A stretch of DNA of 64,000 bases from CAXBDP01 sp963974465 (lineage in GTDB: Bacteria; Bacteroidota; Bacteroidia; Cytophagales; Cyclobacteriaceae): the NCBI GenBank assembly GCA_049340005.1, contig JBMPIY010000001.1; one strand, written 5' to 3'. The notes below the pieces were generated by a model. The model had not been told where the DNA came from, searched no databases, and was given only the letters and a program-made list of their open reading frames with translations. The position numbers and the translations under genes are program-made. Below are positions 6,846 through 14,226 of the stretch, in pieces (the first letter of the stretch is position 1; each line of letters opens with the position of its first letter).

Positions 6846-7004
6846 TTATCTGTGAGTTCGACTTTACAAATGTTGAAAAGGTGCTAATGAAAGGTATTTT
6901 CAGAGCTGCTTACTTGCCAAGAGGGTCATAGCTTCCTGAGTACCCTTAGCTTGTTAAAACCAAACTTTCCTAAATGTTTTACTTCTGTTGTCATGTGCAG
7001 AGTT

Positions 7005-8165
7005 TTATACTGTTTTGGCTTTCAGTTCTCTAACGAAAATTTGTTTAATATTTTTATTCAAATCCCTCATATTTTTAAATTTTGTCACATTAATTTGCCT
7101 GATAACTTCATATTTGAAGTTGTCATCTAAAACATTAGCAACATTTTTATTAAATTTTCGAGTTATGCTATTCAATCTAAACTCAACAAATTTTCTTTTG
7201 TCCTCTGTTTTTAGAATTGAAAAATATCCTTTGTAATCAAATCGTGAGCGTAGTTCAGGTGAAATAACCTTTTTGAAATTTTCCTTTGACACATTTGAAG
7301 TGAATATAATTATGAAACCATTTAGGTCAATTTCGTGAGCTAAAGAACTAATCATTTTTCCATTTTCTAAAACATCAAGAAAATAATTGAAAAGTGTTGA
7401 GTTAGATTTTTCAAACTCGTCAATTAATATTATTCCTGTATCAGCTTCCGCAACTCTTATAAAAATCTCCCCATCTTCACTACCAATATAACCTCTGGGG
7501 CTACCGATTAATGAGTTTAAAGAATTATCGCTACTGTAATTTCCAAAATTTATTTTAGCCATTTTGGTTTCACCTCCAAGTGCTTTATGAATGGCTCTAG
7601 CTACTTCGGTTTTTCCGACACCAGAATCACCCATTAAAAAAAGTGACAATATCAAGTGTTCACCTAGTTTATTAAAAACTCTAAAATTTGTGATTAATCT
7701 TTTAAAGTCATCTTTAAACTTTTGATGACCATAAAGAGACTGATCAATTTTTTGAAAAAACAAATTCAATTGATCTTGCCCAATATCAATAATTTTTTTG
7801 TGTTTTTTTATGGATTGGTTTTTTCTAATGTCAGAATCCTCTTCCTCGACATAATCGCTAAAAACTGTAAATTTCTTAAAGCAAAATCTTAATTCTTCTT
7901 CAAAAAATCGTGTGTTTTTTATATTTCCTATAAATGTGTAAGTGTTATCAAATAAGTTTATTATTGTTTCGGTGTTAAACTGATTGATGTTTGTTAAAGC
8001 AGTAACATCTATTACATATTCAAATCCATTCAATTCTGCAAATAAGGATTCTTTATGAATGAAATCAGTTATGCTTAAAATCTCCTTTCCTTGCTCAGAG
8101 TAATAAGACTTTAGTTCTTTGTATTTTGAAAGGTCATACAAATACAATTCTTCTTTACTAATCAT
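7005..8165 (-). CDS. AAA+ ATPase (ClpA/B D2-like), second gene of a two-gene module
   Basis: In this 386-aa protein an N-terminal region of about 160 residues without recognisable motifs precedes a single AAA+ domain. Walker A is GDSGVGKT (179-186), Walker B is IILIDE (245-250), sensor 1 is FTSN (288-291), and an arginine-finger-like SPELRSRFD follows near 303-310. The pore-loop region reads SPRGYIG. The domain is closest in pattern to the second ATPase domain of ClpA/B-type unfoldases, but it lacks the rest of a Clp protein and any peptidase-docking loop I can see. Its start overlaps the upstream gene by 8 bp, so the two are almost certainly co-translated. A role in defence is inferred from location only. 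Confidence 0.75.
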   Translation of the reverse strand: MISKEELYLYDLSKYKELKSYYSEQGKEILSITDFIHKESLFAELNGFEYVIDVTALTNINQFNTETIINLFDNTYTFIGNIKNTRFFEEELRFCFKKFTVFSDYVEEEDSDIRKNQSIKKHKKIIDIGQDQLNLFFQKIDQSLYGHQKFKDDFKRLITNFRVFNKLGEHLILSLFLMGDSGVGKTEVARAIHKALGGETKMAKINFGNYSSDNSLNSLIGSPRGYIGSEDGEIFIRVAEADTGIILIDEFEKSNSTLFNYFLDVLENGKMISSLAHEIDLNGFIIIFTSNVSKENFKKVISPELRSRFDYKGYFSILKTEDKRKFVEFRLNSITRKFNKNVANVLDDNFKYEVIRQINVTKFKNMRDLNKNIKQIFVRELKAKTV

Positions 8166-9024
8166 CCTTTTTTGGTGTATTTATAATTTGAATGATAGAT
8201 AGAATGTCTATGTAATGATATTGCTTATCATCTTGTAAGCTGCTCAAAAAAGGATTGTACGTGCTAGTGTTTTTCATATCCTCATATTGACTATTTTGGA
8301 TTTCATCGTCTTCACTTTGAGGATTTAACATATTTTGCATATTTCCAATTTCTTGAAAAAATTCTAGTGAATTTTTCAATTCTCTAAGTTTGATTTTACC
8401 CTTATAAAGACCAACTAAAGAAACCTTTCCGATAAATAAATCATCTACACTGTAAGAGCTTTCAAATTCATTCTCAAATGTCATCGGAATTTTAATAAGG
8501 ATATTTTCTTCCAAACTTGAAATTGTACCTTTTAATTTATATGCATAATCTTTAAACATTGAATTGAAAAGATTATTCATATCAAATCCTTGCACACCTG
8601 GTACCGTCATCCCTTTAAAAGCATCACTTGTAAATAATTTTACAACTCTTAATTCAGGTTCGTTTTCTAAAGCCAAAGAAACATTATCTATTCTAACAAG
8701 TTCACCTTCGACAACTTTGTCAAATGAATTAATTGCTTTAGAATTTTCTATTACATCATTTAGAATAACTGATTTAGTAGTTTTAACTTCAAAAGTTTCA
8801 AGTACTTTTTGTGCTGAACTTCCAGAAACCCGACCTTTTCCTTCGCCTTCTAAATTAAATAATTTGAAAAATTTATTTCCAATATCAATTTTGGCTCCAA
8901 GTTCAGCTTCTCCTTCAGTGGTTTTATTTTTCTCTAATTCTTTATTGAGTAAAATGATATTCCCTAACATCATTTTAATTTCATATACTTTAGGAAAATT
9001 TATGTAGTAAATGTTGAATATCAT
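8158..9024 (-). CDS. Hypothetical protein paired with AAA+ ATPase (possibly DUF6414-like)
   Basis: This 288-aa soluble protein is the first gene of the module. The N-terminal YYINFPKVYEIKMML opening, the glycine-rich GEAELGAKIDIG and GEGKGRVSGSSAQKVLETF stretch, and the following KTTKSVILNDVI resemble, from memory, the DUF6414 family; this should be tested. The middle (residues 100-215) is predicted beta-rich, and the C-terminal 60 residues are acidic and probably flexible. No catalytic motif is obvious. The pair of an uncharacterised sensor-like protein with a AAA+ ATPase, in an array that also holds HigBA and a SIR2-STAND protein, suggests a phage- or plasmid-defence module, which is inference. 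Confidence 0.5.
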   Translation of the reverse strand: MIFNIYYINFPKVYEIKMMLGNIILLNKELEKNKTTEGEAELGAKIDIGNKFFKLFNLEGEGKGRVSGSSAQKVLETFEVKTTKSVILNDVIENSKAINSFDKVVEGELVRIDNVSLALENEPELRVVKLFTSDAFKGMTVPGVQGFDMNNLFNSMFKDYAYKLKGTISSLEENILIKIPMTFENEFESSYSVDDLFIGKVSLVGLYKGKIKLRELKNSLEFFQEIGNMQNMLNPQSEDDEIQNSQYEDMKNTSTYNPFLSSLQDDKQYHYIDILSIIQIINTPKKDD

Positions 9025-9212
9025 TTTTTTCGTTTAGAGGGTCATACAAGACAAAACCTTTTTTCAAGAACCTTAATTTAGCATATAAAATCTTTAGAAG
9101 AAGTAGACTTAACTATTGCAGCTGATCCCCCATTTATCAAAAATTGAATTATCAACTTTTTTCCTTCTTTGCTTATAAACCTACACATACTCAACTAATT
9201 TTCCAATCTATT
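9025..9212. repeat. Non-coding spacer with partial array block
   Basis: The first part shows no repeat I recognise. From about 9150 it carries the second half of the conserved block (AATTATCAACTTTTTTCC, TTTGCTTATAAACCTACACAT, AATTTTCCAATCT). The CTAGTTCATTAACG part found in the other copies is absent. Confidence 0.5.
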
Positions 9213-9338
9213 CACTGGCGCACTTTTGTACTTACGCCGATCTATTTTCTTTTCTCCATAAATTCTTCGTCGCGCACATCAAGCTCCCGATTAAATTCCT
9301 ACAATTAAATGATCACGCCTAGCAAAAGCGCGCTATAG
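9213..9338 (-). repeat. REP/MITE-like element, copy 5 (inverted, shortened)
   Basis: This is an inverted copy from CACTGGCGCACTTTTGTA to AAAAGCGCGCTATAG. It is about 30 bp shorter than the others (the AATTAGC part is deleted), and its central palindrome is damaged (CCGATTAAATTCC). Confidence 0.7.
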
Positions 9339-9340
9339 GA

Positions 9341-9456
9341 ATGTTGGTGTAAAGAGCGGCATTCCTATGCTTTGCGAACCGCCGTATACGAGACCCGTAC
9401 GTACGGTGGTGTGAGAGGCGCACCGTGGGCTTATGGCTCACGGCCGTCTACTCGAT
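9341..9456 (+). other. Group II intron 3' end fragment (domains V-VI)
   Basis: GGTGTAAAGAGCGGC is followed by a complete domain V-like hairpin at about 9378-9410. Its lower helix is ACCGCCGTA / TACGGTGGT, its upper stem TACG / CGTA with loop AGACC, and it has the two-base CG bulge. Domain VI arms GCGCACCGTGGGC / GCTCACGGCCGTC and the end CTACTCGAT follow, stopping at 9456. The 5' part of the intron is replaced by the REP-like element. It is antisense to the SIR2-STAND gene. Confidence 0.7.
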
Positions 9457-9470
9457 TGGTGTTTCGTTGT
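9456..9470. repeat. Unit-end inverted repeat, left arm (SIR2-STAND unit)
   Basis: TTGGTGTTTCGTTGT is complementary, with one gap and two mismatches, to ACAATGAACGCCAA at 12803-12816. The arms enclose the 3.15-kb SIR2-STAND gene. Confidence 0.45.
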
Positions 9471-9551
9471 TTTTTCTGTAAAGGAGTCTTTATGCTCTTT
9501 ACGTAAATTTGGAGGTGCGTTAGGTATTTGTATTTACTTAATATGCATGGC

Positions 9552-12500
9552 TTAGGATTCAGGCAAAACATTTAATGCAACAGGGCCTTTATAGTTAAAA
9601 CCTATATTAAATTTAACTCGTGTGCCCCTCCGATATGTTGAAAAACGAGAATCATCAGCTGGCATTCCTTCGTCTTCAATTCCGAATCTGTTGTGTACAA
9701 AGAAATAAATCGTATCACCCAAACCATCTCTTTTTACAAATCCATAATTTGTGTGCAAACTATAAATTTCACCTTTAAATATTTTCATATCCTGAGAATC
9801 CTTTATGATACCACGTATACTTGTTTTAATTTTAGGATCTAAATTTGCACTCGTAAGTTCTTCAAAGAACTTTTTTGATTCAGGAAACTCATTATTCAAA
9901 TACAATATTCTTGCAAACCAAAATTGAGCATGATACCTATTATCTCTTGGTGAAAAACTTCTTCTTAAGTAATGCTTAATATTATTAAGTTCACTTTCCT
10001 CATTCTTCTTTGCCAATAAAAGAGCCAATTTAAAGTTTAAATCCTTGTTGCCTGCATTCGTATTTAAGGTATCTTTTATTGTTATTATAGCCTTTTCAAT
10101 TTTATCTTGCGATTCATATACAGATGCTAATCTTCGAGATAAGTATGGGCTGTTTTTATTTATCTCAAAAGCTTTTTCTAATAAGCTTATTGCCCGAGGT
10201 TGATTATTAATTAATTCATTAAAATTTGACTCTGCTTCAATAATATGCGGCTCATCAGGAAATTGTTGAATAGCGAATGATATCAAACTTTCCGTTTCCT
10301 TAATTAATTTATCAAATGCGTAATCATCCGAATTTTCAATGTATTCACTTAAAAGCATTAGTTTAGCTTTTATTGCTGTATGAAAAGGGTGAGCTGAGAA
10401 ATTTCTCTTTTTAATCAAACTGTTACATATTTTATCAACTTCTATAAGTAGTCTTTTTTTCTCAATCAATGATTTGGCGCTTGTTGCTTTCGTAAATAGT
10501 AGTTCCGAAAGTGAATGTCTTATTAAATTATCTTTATGGTCAGTAAGTTCATCAGCCTTAAATAGTAGAGATTCTGCTTTATCAATACTACCGCCATTGC
10601 TTTCCATTTCAAAAATAGCTTCTTGTTGAAATAGTTTTGCATCTTCATAACTAAGTTCTTTTGCGGTTTTATAAATTTCTCTTATTTTCTCAGGATTTCT
10701 GAAGAATTTTAAAAGCTTTTTAGCGTTAGTCAGATATAAAAAAACATTCCTATCAGAGTCATAGTCAATATCTAAATTGCTTAACAAAGAAATGTATTCA
10801 TCAAAACGCATTTGTTCTGTTGATAATACACTTTCAACAACAAATTCTGCAATTAAGGGATGCCTCGATTCATAAACATAGTCATTGATATAATAATCAC
10901 GTCTATCAAAAACTAGAAATTCTAAAGGTTTAAAGAACTGATCTTTAAAATCATTGAAATTAATTCCGTGAACCCTAGCTAGTAAACCAGCTCTCGTATA
11001 TGAACCTAGACTATGAAGTAAACATACAGTTAAATAAAGTATTTTTGCTTTTTCGTCTGGTATGGATAAGTATTCATCATGAACAATTTCTTGAAAAGAC
11101 CTGCCCTGTGTTGCTTCATATAACGCAACCAATAATTCTCGTCCAGCCCGTTCCTCAAATTCCTTAATCTGAGTTTCTCTAGTTTTTCCTTTTAAATGGT
11201 TTAAACAATCATATATCTCCAATAAGTCCAATAAATCTTCTATTTCTTTTCGAGTCAAATATTTTAAGTAATACGAGTGCGATAAGTAATTCTTGATTCT
11301 ATTGCATTCAACATTCCAAATATTAGTTCTTTCGCATGTTAATATGGTTAACGGAATACTTTCCTTATGTGCTTTGTCAACCAAATTTGTCAATTCAATC
11401 TCATTGTTGTTTGCATTGTCTACACACAAATAAATCCTCTCTTTTAGAAAAGAATATAGTTCAATTAATGCATCTGTATTAATTAAAACATCCTTTTTAA
11501 GTATATAACAAGATTTCCCCAAGGAATTTGTAGCTTCCCACGCAAGTCGATTTAGAAAGACAGTTTTACCTGAACCTGCATGACCAAGTATTGAATAAAG
11601 TTTAACACTATGGTCTTCCTTAGATAAATCTACAAATACTTCTGACAATACTCCTGATTCAATATCCCGCCTTACATCAAGTTCATTCACAATTGGATTC
11701 AAACCATTCATGTAGCCTTTGTAAAAGTTGATTGGAGAAATTGAATCTATATCAATGTTGCTAATAGAAGGATAAATTACATCGTTAGATAAAAAATTAA
11801 TTAATAATTCACTTGGTTTGTTTGAAGATTCAAATAATCTCTTAATTATTGGGTGGCTATTATTTTCACTAATGTTCATTGAAATACCATCCGGTATAGA
11901 ATTCACATCAATTCTCCCAGCAATTTCATCAATAAATTCAGAAAACTTACAGTTTATAGTTGTTATCTTTTTAGTGCCCCAAAGTCTTTCCATTGCAGGC
12001 TTAACATTTGGAGCTATAATATATGACCTCATTCTTGCTGCCAAATCATCACCGAGATTAAGTAATATTTCTCGAATATCACTATCCTCGAGACTATGGC
12101 CTGCAAAAATGAAAGTATGTTGTTTCGCTAAATCATTCACTCGCTCAAAAAGTCGAGTTCGATTTTTCTTATGTGTGACATATTGGTCTATGGTCAATAT
12201 TAAAGGTAAATTTTTATCATTAATCTCCGCAATACAACCATGAAGTTTAATGTAAGGTAAATCATTCGTAGTTTTAATTTTATCATTTATCCTTTCATCT
12301 CTGATAAACTTTACTAATGTCTGTTTAGGTGTCGTACATTGGCTATATGATTTCTCAACAACCAAATCGTAATTAGTAGTTATTATTGCTTTCCAGCGAA
12401 ATAAAGGAATAAATTTATGATGGGTATTTGGCTCAAATCCATCAAATAAATCAGCTATAAATTGTTGTACTGGTAAAAGTCCAGTATCTGACATTGCCAT

Positions 12501-12698
12501 TTCCGATATGACAGATAAAGAAGAATCTGAATAACCCTCATCTAAGAACTTATTGGCAATTAATTTACCAAGTTGAACACCTGTAGGAGCGTCAATATTA
12601 TTTCTATGAATTGCACCTTTTAATGCTCCTGAGCCTAAAAAAAGAACAATATTACCTTCCTTTATTTGTTCAATTAATGCTTTGGGTATGTCTATCAT
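9552..12698 (-). CDS. SIR2-STAND-TPR protein with C-terminal cold-shock-like domain (putative antiphage effector)
   Basis: This 1048-aa protein has an N-terminal SIR2-like NADase domain (about residues 1-265). Visible motifs are LGSG (21-24), TTNYD (107-111, Asn109 a candidate catalytic residue), KLHG (151-154, His153) and FAGHSLEDSDI (198-208). An AAA/STAND NTPase comes next, with Walker A GHAGSGKT (372-379) and a Walker B-like RIYLCVD (421-427). A helical winged-helix/TPR-like region covers about 480-960. Residues 971-1048 form a cold-shock-like OB fold with the RNP-like motifs YGFVKRDG and YFFVH. SIR2-STAND proteins of the Avs/DSR type deplete NAD+ when the C-terminal sensor detects a phage component. 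The nucleic-acid-type OB fold at the sensor end is unusual as far as I know. It is a single-gene unit bounded by inverted repeats. Confidence 0.8.
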   Translation of the reverse strand: MIDIPKALIEQIKEGNIVLFLGSGALKGAIHRNNIDAPTGVQLGKLIANKFLDEGYSDSSLSVISEMAMSDTGLLPVQQFIADLFDGFEPNTHHKFIPLFRWKAIITTNYDLVVEKSYSQCTTPKQTLVKFIRDERINDKIKTTNDLPYIKLHGCIAEINDKNLPLILTIDQYVTHKKNRTRLFERVNDLAKQHTFIFAGHSLEDSDIREILLNLGDDLAARMRSYIIAPNVKPAMERLWGTKKITTINCKFSEFIDEIAGRIDVNSIPDGISMNISENNSHPIIKRLFESSNKPSELLINFLSNDVIYPSISNIDIDSISPINFYKGYMNGLNPIVNELDVRRDIESGVLSEVFVDLSKEDHSVKLYSILGHAGSGKTVFLNRLAWEATNSLGKSCYILKKDVLINTDALIELYSFLKERIYLCVDNANNNEIELTNLVDKAHKESIPLTILTCERTNIWNVECNRIKNYLSHSYYLKYLTRKEIEDLLDLLEIYDCLNHLKGKTRETQIKEFEERAGRELLVALYEATQGRSFQEIVHDEYLSIPDEKAKILYLTVCLLHSLGSYTRAGLLARVHGINFNDFKDQFFKPLEFLVFDRRDYYINDYVYESRHPLIAEFVVESVLSTEQMRFDEYISLLSNLDIDYDSDRNVFLYLTNAKKLLKFFRNPEKIREIYKTAKELSYEDAKLFQQEAIFEMESNGGSIDKAESLLFKADELTDHKDNLIRHSLSELLFTKATSAKSLIEKKRLLIEVDKICNSLIKKRNFSAHPFHTAIKAKLMLLSEYIENSDDYAFDKLIKETESLISFAIQQFPDEPHIIEAESNFNELINNQPRAISLLEKAFEINKNSPYLSRRLASVYESQDKIEKAIITIKDTLNTNAGNKDLNFKLALLLAKKNEESELNNIKHYLRRSFSPRDNRYHAQFWFARILYLNNEFPESKKFFEELTSANLDPKIKTSIRGIIKDSQDMKIFKGEIYSLHTNYGFVKRDGLGDTIYFFVHNRFGIEDEGMPADDSRFSTYRRGTRVKFNIGFNYKGPVALNVLPES

Positions 12699-12814
12699 AT
12701 CAAGTTGTTTTATGTTTGTAAAATTTGGCTCTTTTGCAGGTTTTGGTTGTGTTTCAAACTATGCTACCTTTAAATGTGCCAAATATGTGTCGGCTATCTT
12801 TTACAATGAACGCC
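12699..12814. other. 5' leader region of the SIR2-STAND gene
   Basis: This is the AT-rich upstream region of the minus-strand gene, up to the unit's right inverted-repeat arm (12803-12816). I found no exact TAnnTTTG promoter; the nearest is an ATAGTTTG-like sequence near 12756. Confidence 0.3.
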
Positions 12815-13078
12815 AACTAGTTCATTAACGCAACTCAGTTGCGTTAACCCCTCCAGTTTATAAGGATTAACGCAAATGTTGCGTCAATTTCCCATTTGTC
12901 TGTGGTGGTATTTTTATTAATTTTCATTGTTTGCTTATAAACATACGTTATTCCAACAAATTATCCTATCTGTACACTTATAATTTATTGGGCGGTGCTA
13001 AGTATTTATCCTCCCGCTATATTTGCCTAATCTTGTTTAGAGAAAATTACAAGCACACGTTCGAACTGGTGAGCTAGT
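12815..13078. repeat. Conserved array block, copy 4
   Basis: The block opens with CAACTAGTTCA and a perfect palindrome with 11-bp arms (TTAACGCAACT / AGTTGCGTTAA around one base, 12825-12847). A second, imperfect one follows (TTAACGCAA / TTGCGTCAA, 12868-12888), then TTTGCTTATAAACATACGTTATTCC, TTTATCCTCCCGC (13010-13017 is the octamer) and CCTAATCTTGTTTAGAG up to the REP-like element. Confidence 0.75.
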
Positions 13079-13236
13079 CAACTAGCGCGCTTTTGTAAAG
13101 CGTACAGTTTTAATTTTAGGATTTGTAATCCGAGGGTCGATAGAAGCGATAAATGGAAAAAGGTATTAGGTAGCTAATTGCATTTATTATATAAATAGGA
13201 AAATAGATGGGCACTCTTTATGAAAGTGCGCCAGTG
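13079..13236 (+). repeat. REP/MITE-like element, copy 6
   Basis: This is a full-length copy with CAACTAGCGCGCTTTTGTAA at the left, the central GGATTTGTAATCC, and GTGCGCCAGTG at the right. The right-end hairpin carries compensating changes (ACTCTTTATGAAAGTG against GCACGCTTTATAAAAGCG in other copies). Confidence 0.8.
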
Positions 13237-13255
13237 CGGGTAGCCTTATCTTAGA

Positions 13256-13384
13256 AGTAGCGGAAAGAGGTTGTTGGTGTAAAGAGCGGCAGCTTTTGGC
13301 TTTACGAACCCCTATACGAGACCCGTACGTACGGTGATGTGAGAGCCTCAACCTGAGCCATTTGGCTCAGGTTGGGCTACTCGA
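13256..13384 (+). other. Group II intron 3' end fragment, second copy
   Basis: This is the same sequence as 3316-3444: a domain V-like hairpin with the CG bulge, a long domain VI-like hairpin, and the CTACTCGA end. It is part of the perfect duplication. Confidence 0.65.
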
Positions 13385-13385
13385 G

Positions 13386-13392
13386 TGTGCGG
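13386..13392. repeat. Unit-end inverted repeat, left arm (small membrane protein unit)
   Basis: TGTGCGG is a perfect inverted match to CCGCACA at 13900-13906, the arms enclosing the gene at 13538-13858. The same pair occurs in the first copy (3446-3452 and 3960-3966). Confidence 0.5.
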
Positions 13393-13537
13393 TCGTTTTT
13401 TCCCTAAGTTTATATCGCATCAGATTTATTTAGGTCTGAGTAACGTCAATCAAGTAAAGTTCCATAAAACTCTTTGCATTTCAAGTTCATTTGGGATTCA
13501 AAATCCGTAATGAAAATTGCACAAACCTCTCGCATTG

Positions 13538-13858
13538 TTACTCCTTTTGCCTTGATTTCAATTCCTTTCTCAACTTTTTATGGTCCAAAATAAAGGTTAT
13601 TAACATTGGAATAAATGCGAATGGTAATATCTTGGAAGCAATAGATGTTTCTGGTTTAATTACAAAGGCAACCAGGAACATTACGACAACAATTACAGTT
13701 AGTAGTCCGTTTATAAATCTATGGCTTTTGATCTTTTTTTTAAGCTCTACAACATTCATTTTAGCTAACTGTTCCTCTTTCATTCTATCGTTTTTATTAT
13801 TTAATATGATTTTTGGAATTTCCATATTAAAAAAAATTAGTGTCAATTTTTTATCCAT
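13538..13858 (-). CDS. Small two-helix membrane protein, copy 2
   Basis: This is identical in sequence to the gene at 3598-3918, including the alternative internal start (ATG at 13783 here). It is predicted to be an inner-membrane helical-hairpin protein with a basic tail. Two unchanged copies in one array mean either a very recent duplication or ongoing homogenisation. Confidence 0.55.
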   Translation of the reverse strand: MDKKLTLIFFNMEIPKIILNNKNDRMKEEQLAKMNVVELKKKIKSHRFINGLLTVIVVVMFLVAFVIKPETSIASKILPFAFIPMLITFILDHKKLRKELKSRQKE

Positions 13859-13904
13859 GTAATAACTATGAATAGTCCGAATTTTTTTTGTTCAAAATGC
13901 CGCA

Positions 13905-14106
13905 CAACTAGTTCGTTAACGCAATTATTGCATTAACCCCACCATTTCAGAGAGATTAACGCAATTGTCGCGTCTATTCTCCATTTGTCTGTGGTGGTAT
14001 TTTTATTAATTTTCATTGTTTGCTTATAAACATACGTTATTCCAACTAATTTTCCTATCTGTGCACTTATAATTTTTGAGGAGGTGCTAAGCATTTATCC
14101 TCCCGC
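13905..14106. repeat. Conserved array block, copy 5; right edge of the array
   Basis: This is the last copy of the block. It starts CAACTAGTTCGTTAACGCAA, keeps TTTGCTTATAAACATACG and ends with TTTATCCTCCCGC (octamer at 14099-14106). The sequence after 14107 matches no other array copy, so the array boundary with the core chromosome lies here. Confidence 0.65.
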
Positions 14107-14196
14107 TATTTTTCTATAATAAGCTTCAAGGATTTCCTTTAATGCCAATCACCCTCAAAATCAAATTTAAAAAAACTCCATTCCCTTTTTCCATGT

Positions 14197-14204
14197 TACC
14201 TTTG
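14197..14204 (+). promoter_or_regulatory. -7 promoter element for the TPR lipoprotein gene
   Basis: TACCTTTG matches the Bacteroidota TAnnTTTG -7 element and lies 22 bp before the ATG at 14227. No clear -33 TTTG is present at the right distance. Confidence 0.35.
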
Positions 14205-14226
14205 CGCAACCAGATTATCGATTTAG

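Larger units (their letters stand above)
13228..13947. repeat. 720-bp perfect direct repeat, copy B
   Basis: This is identical to 3288-4007. Perfect identity, while the outer flanks differ at many positions, points to a recent duplication or gene-conversion event that moved exactly one REP-end/intron-end/gene unit. Confidence 0.9.

Noticed and set aside
1..14106. CRISPR array from the many repeats on one strand
   Set aside because: Repeats are 125 bp or longer, irregularly spaced by whole genes and partly inverted; there are no short regular spacers and no cas genes.
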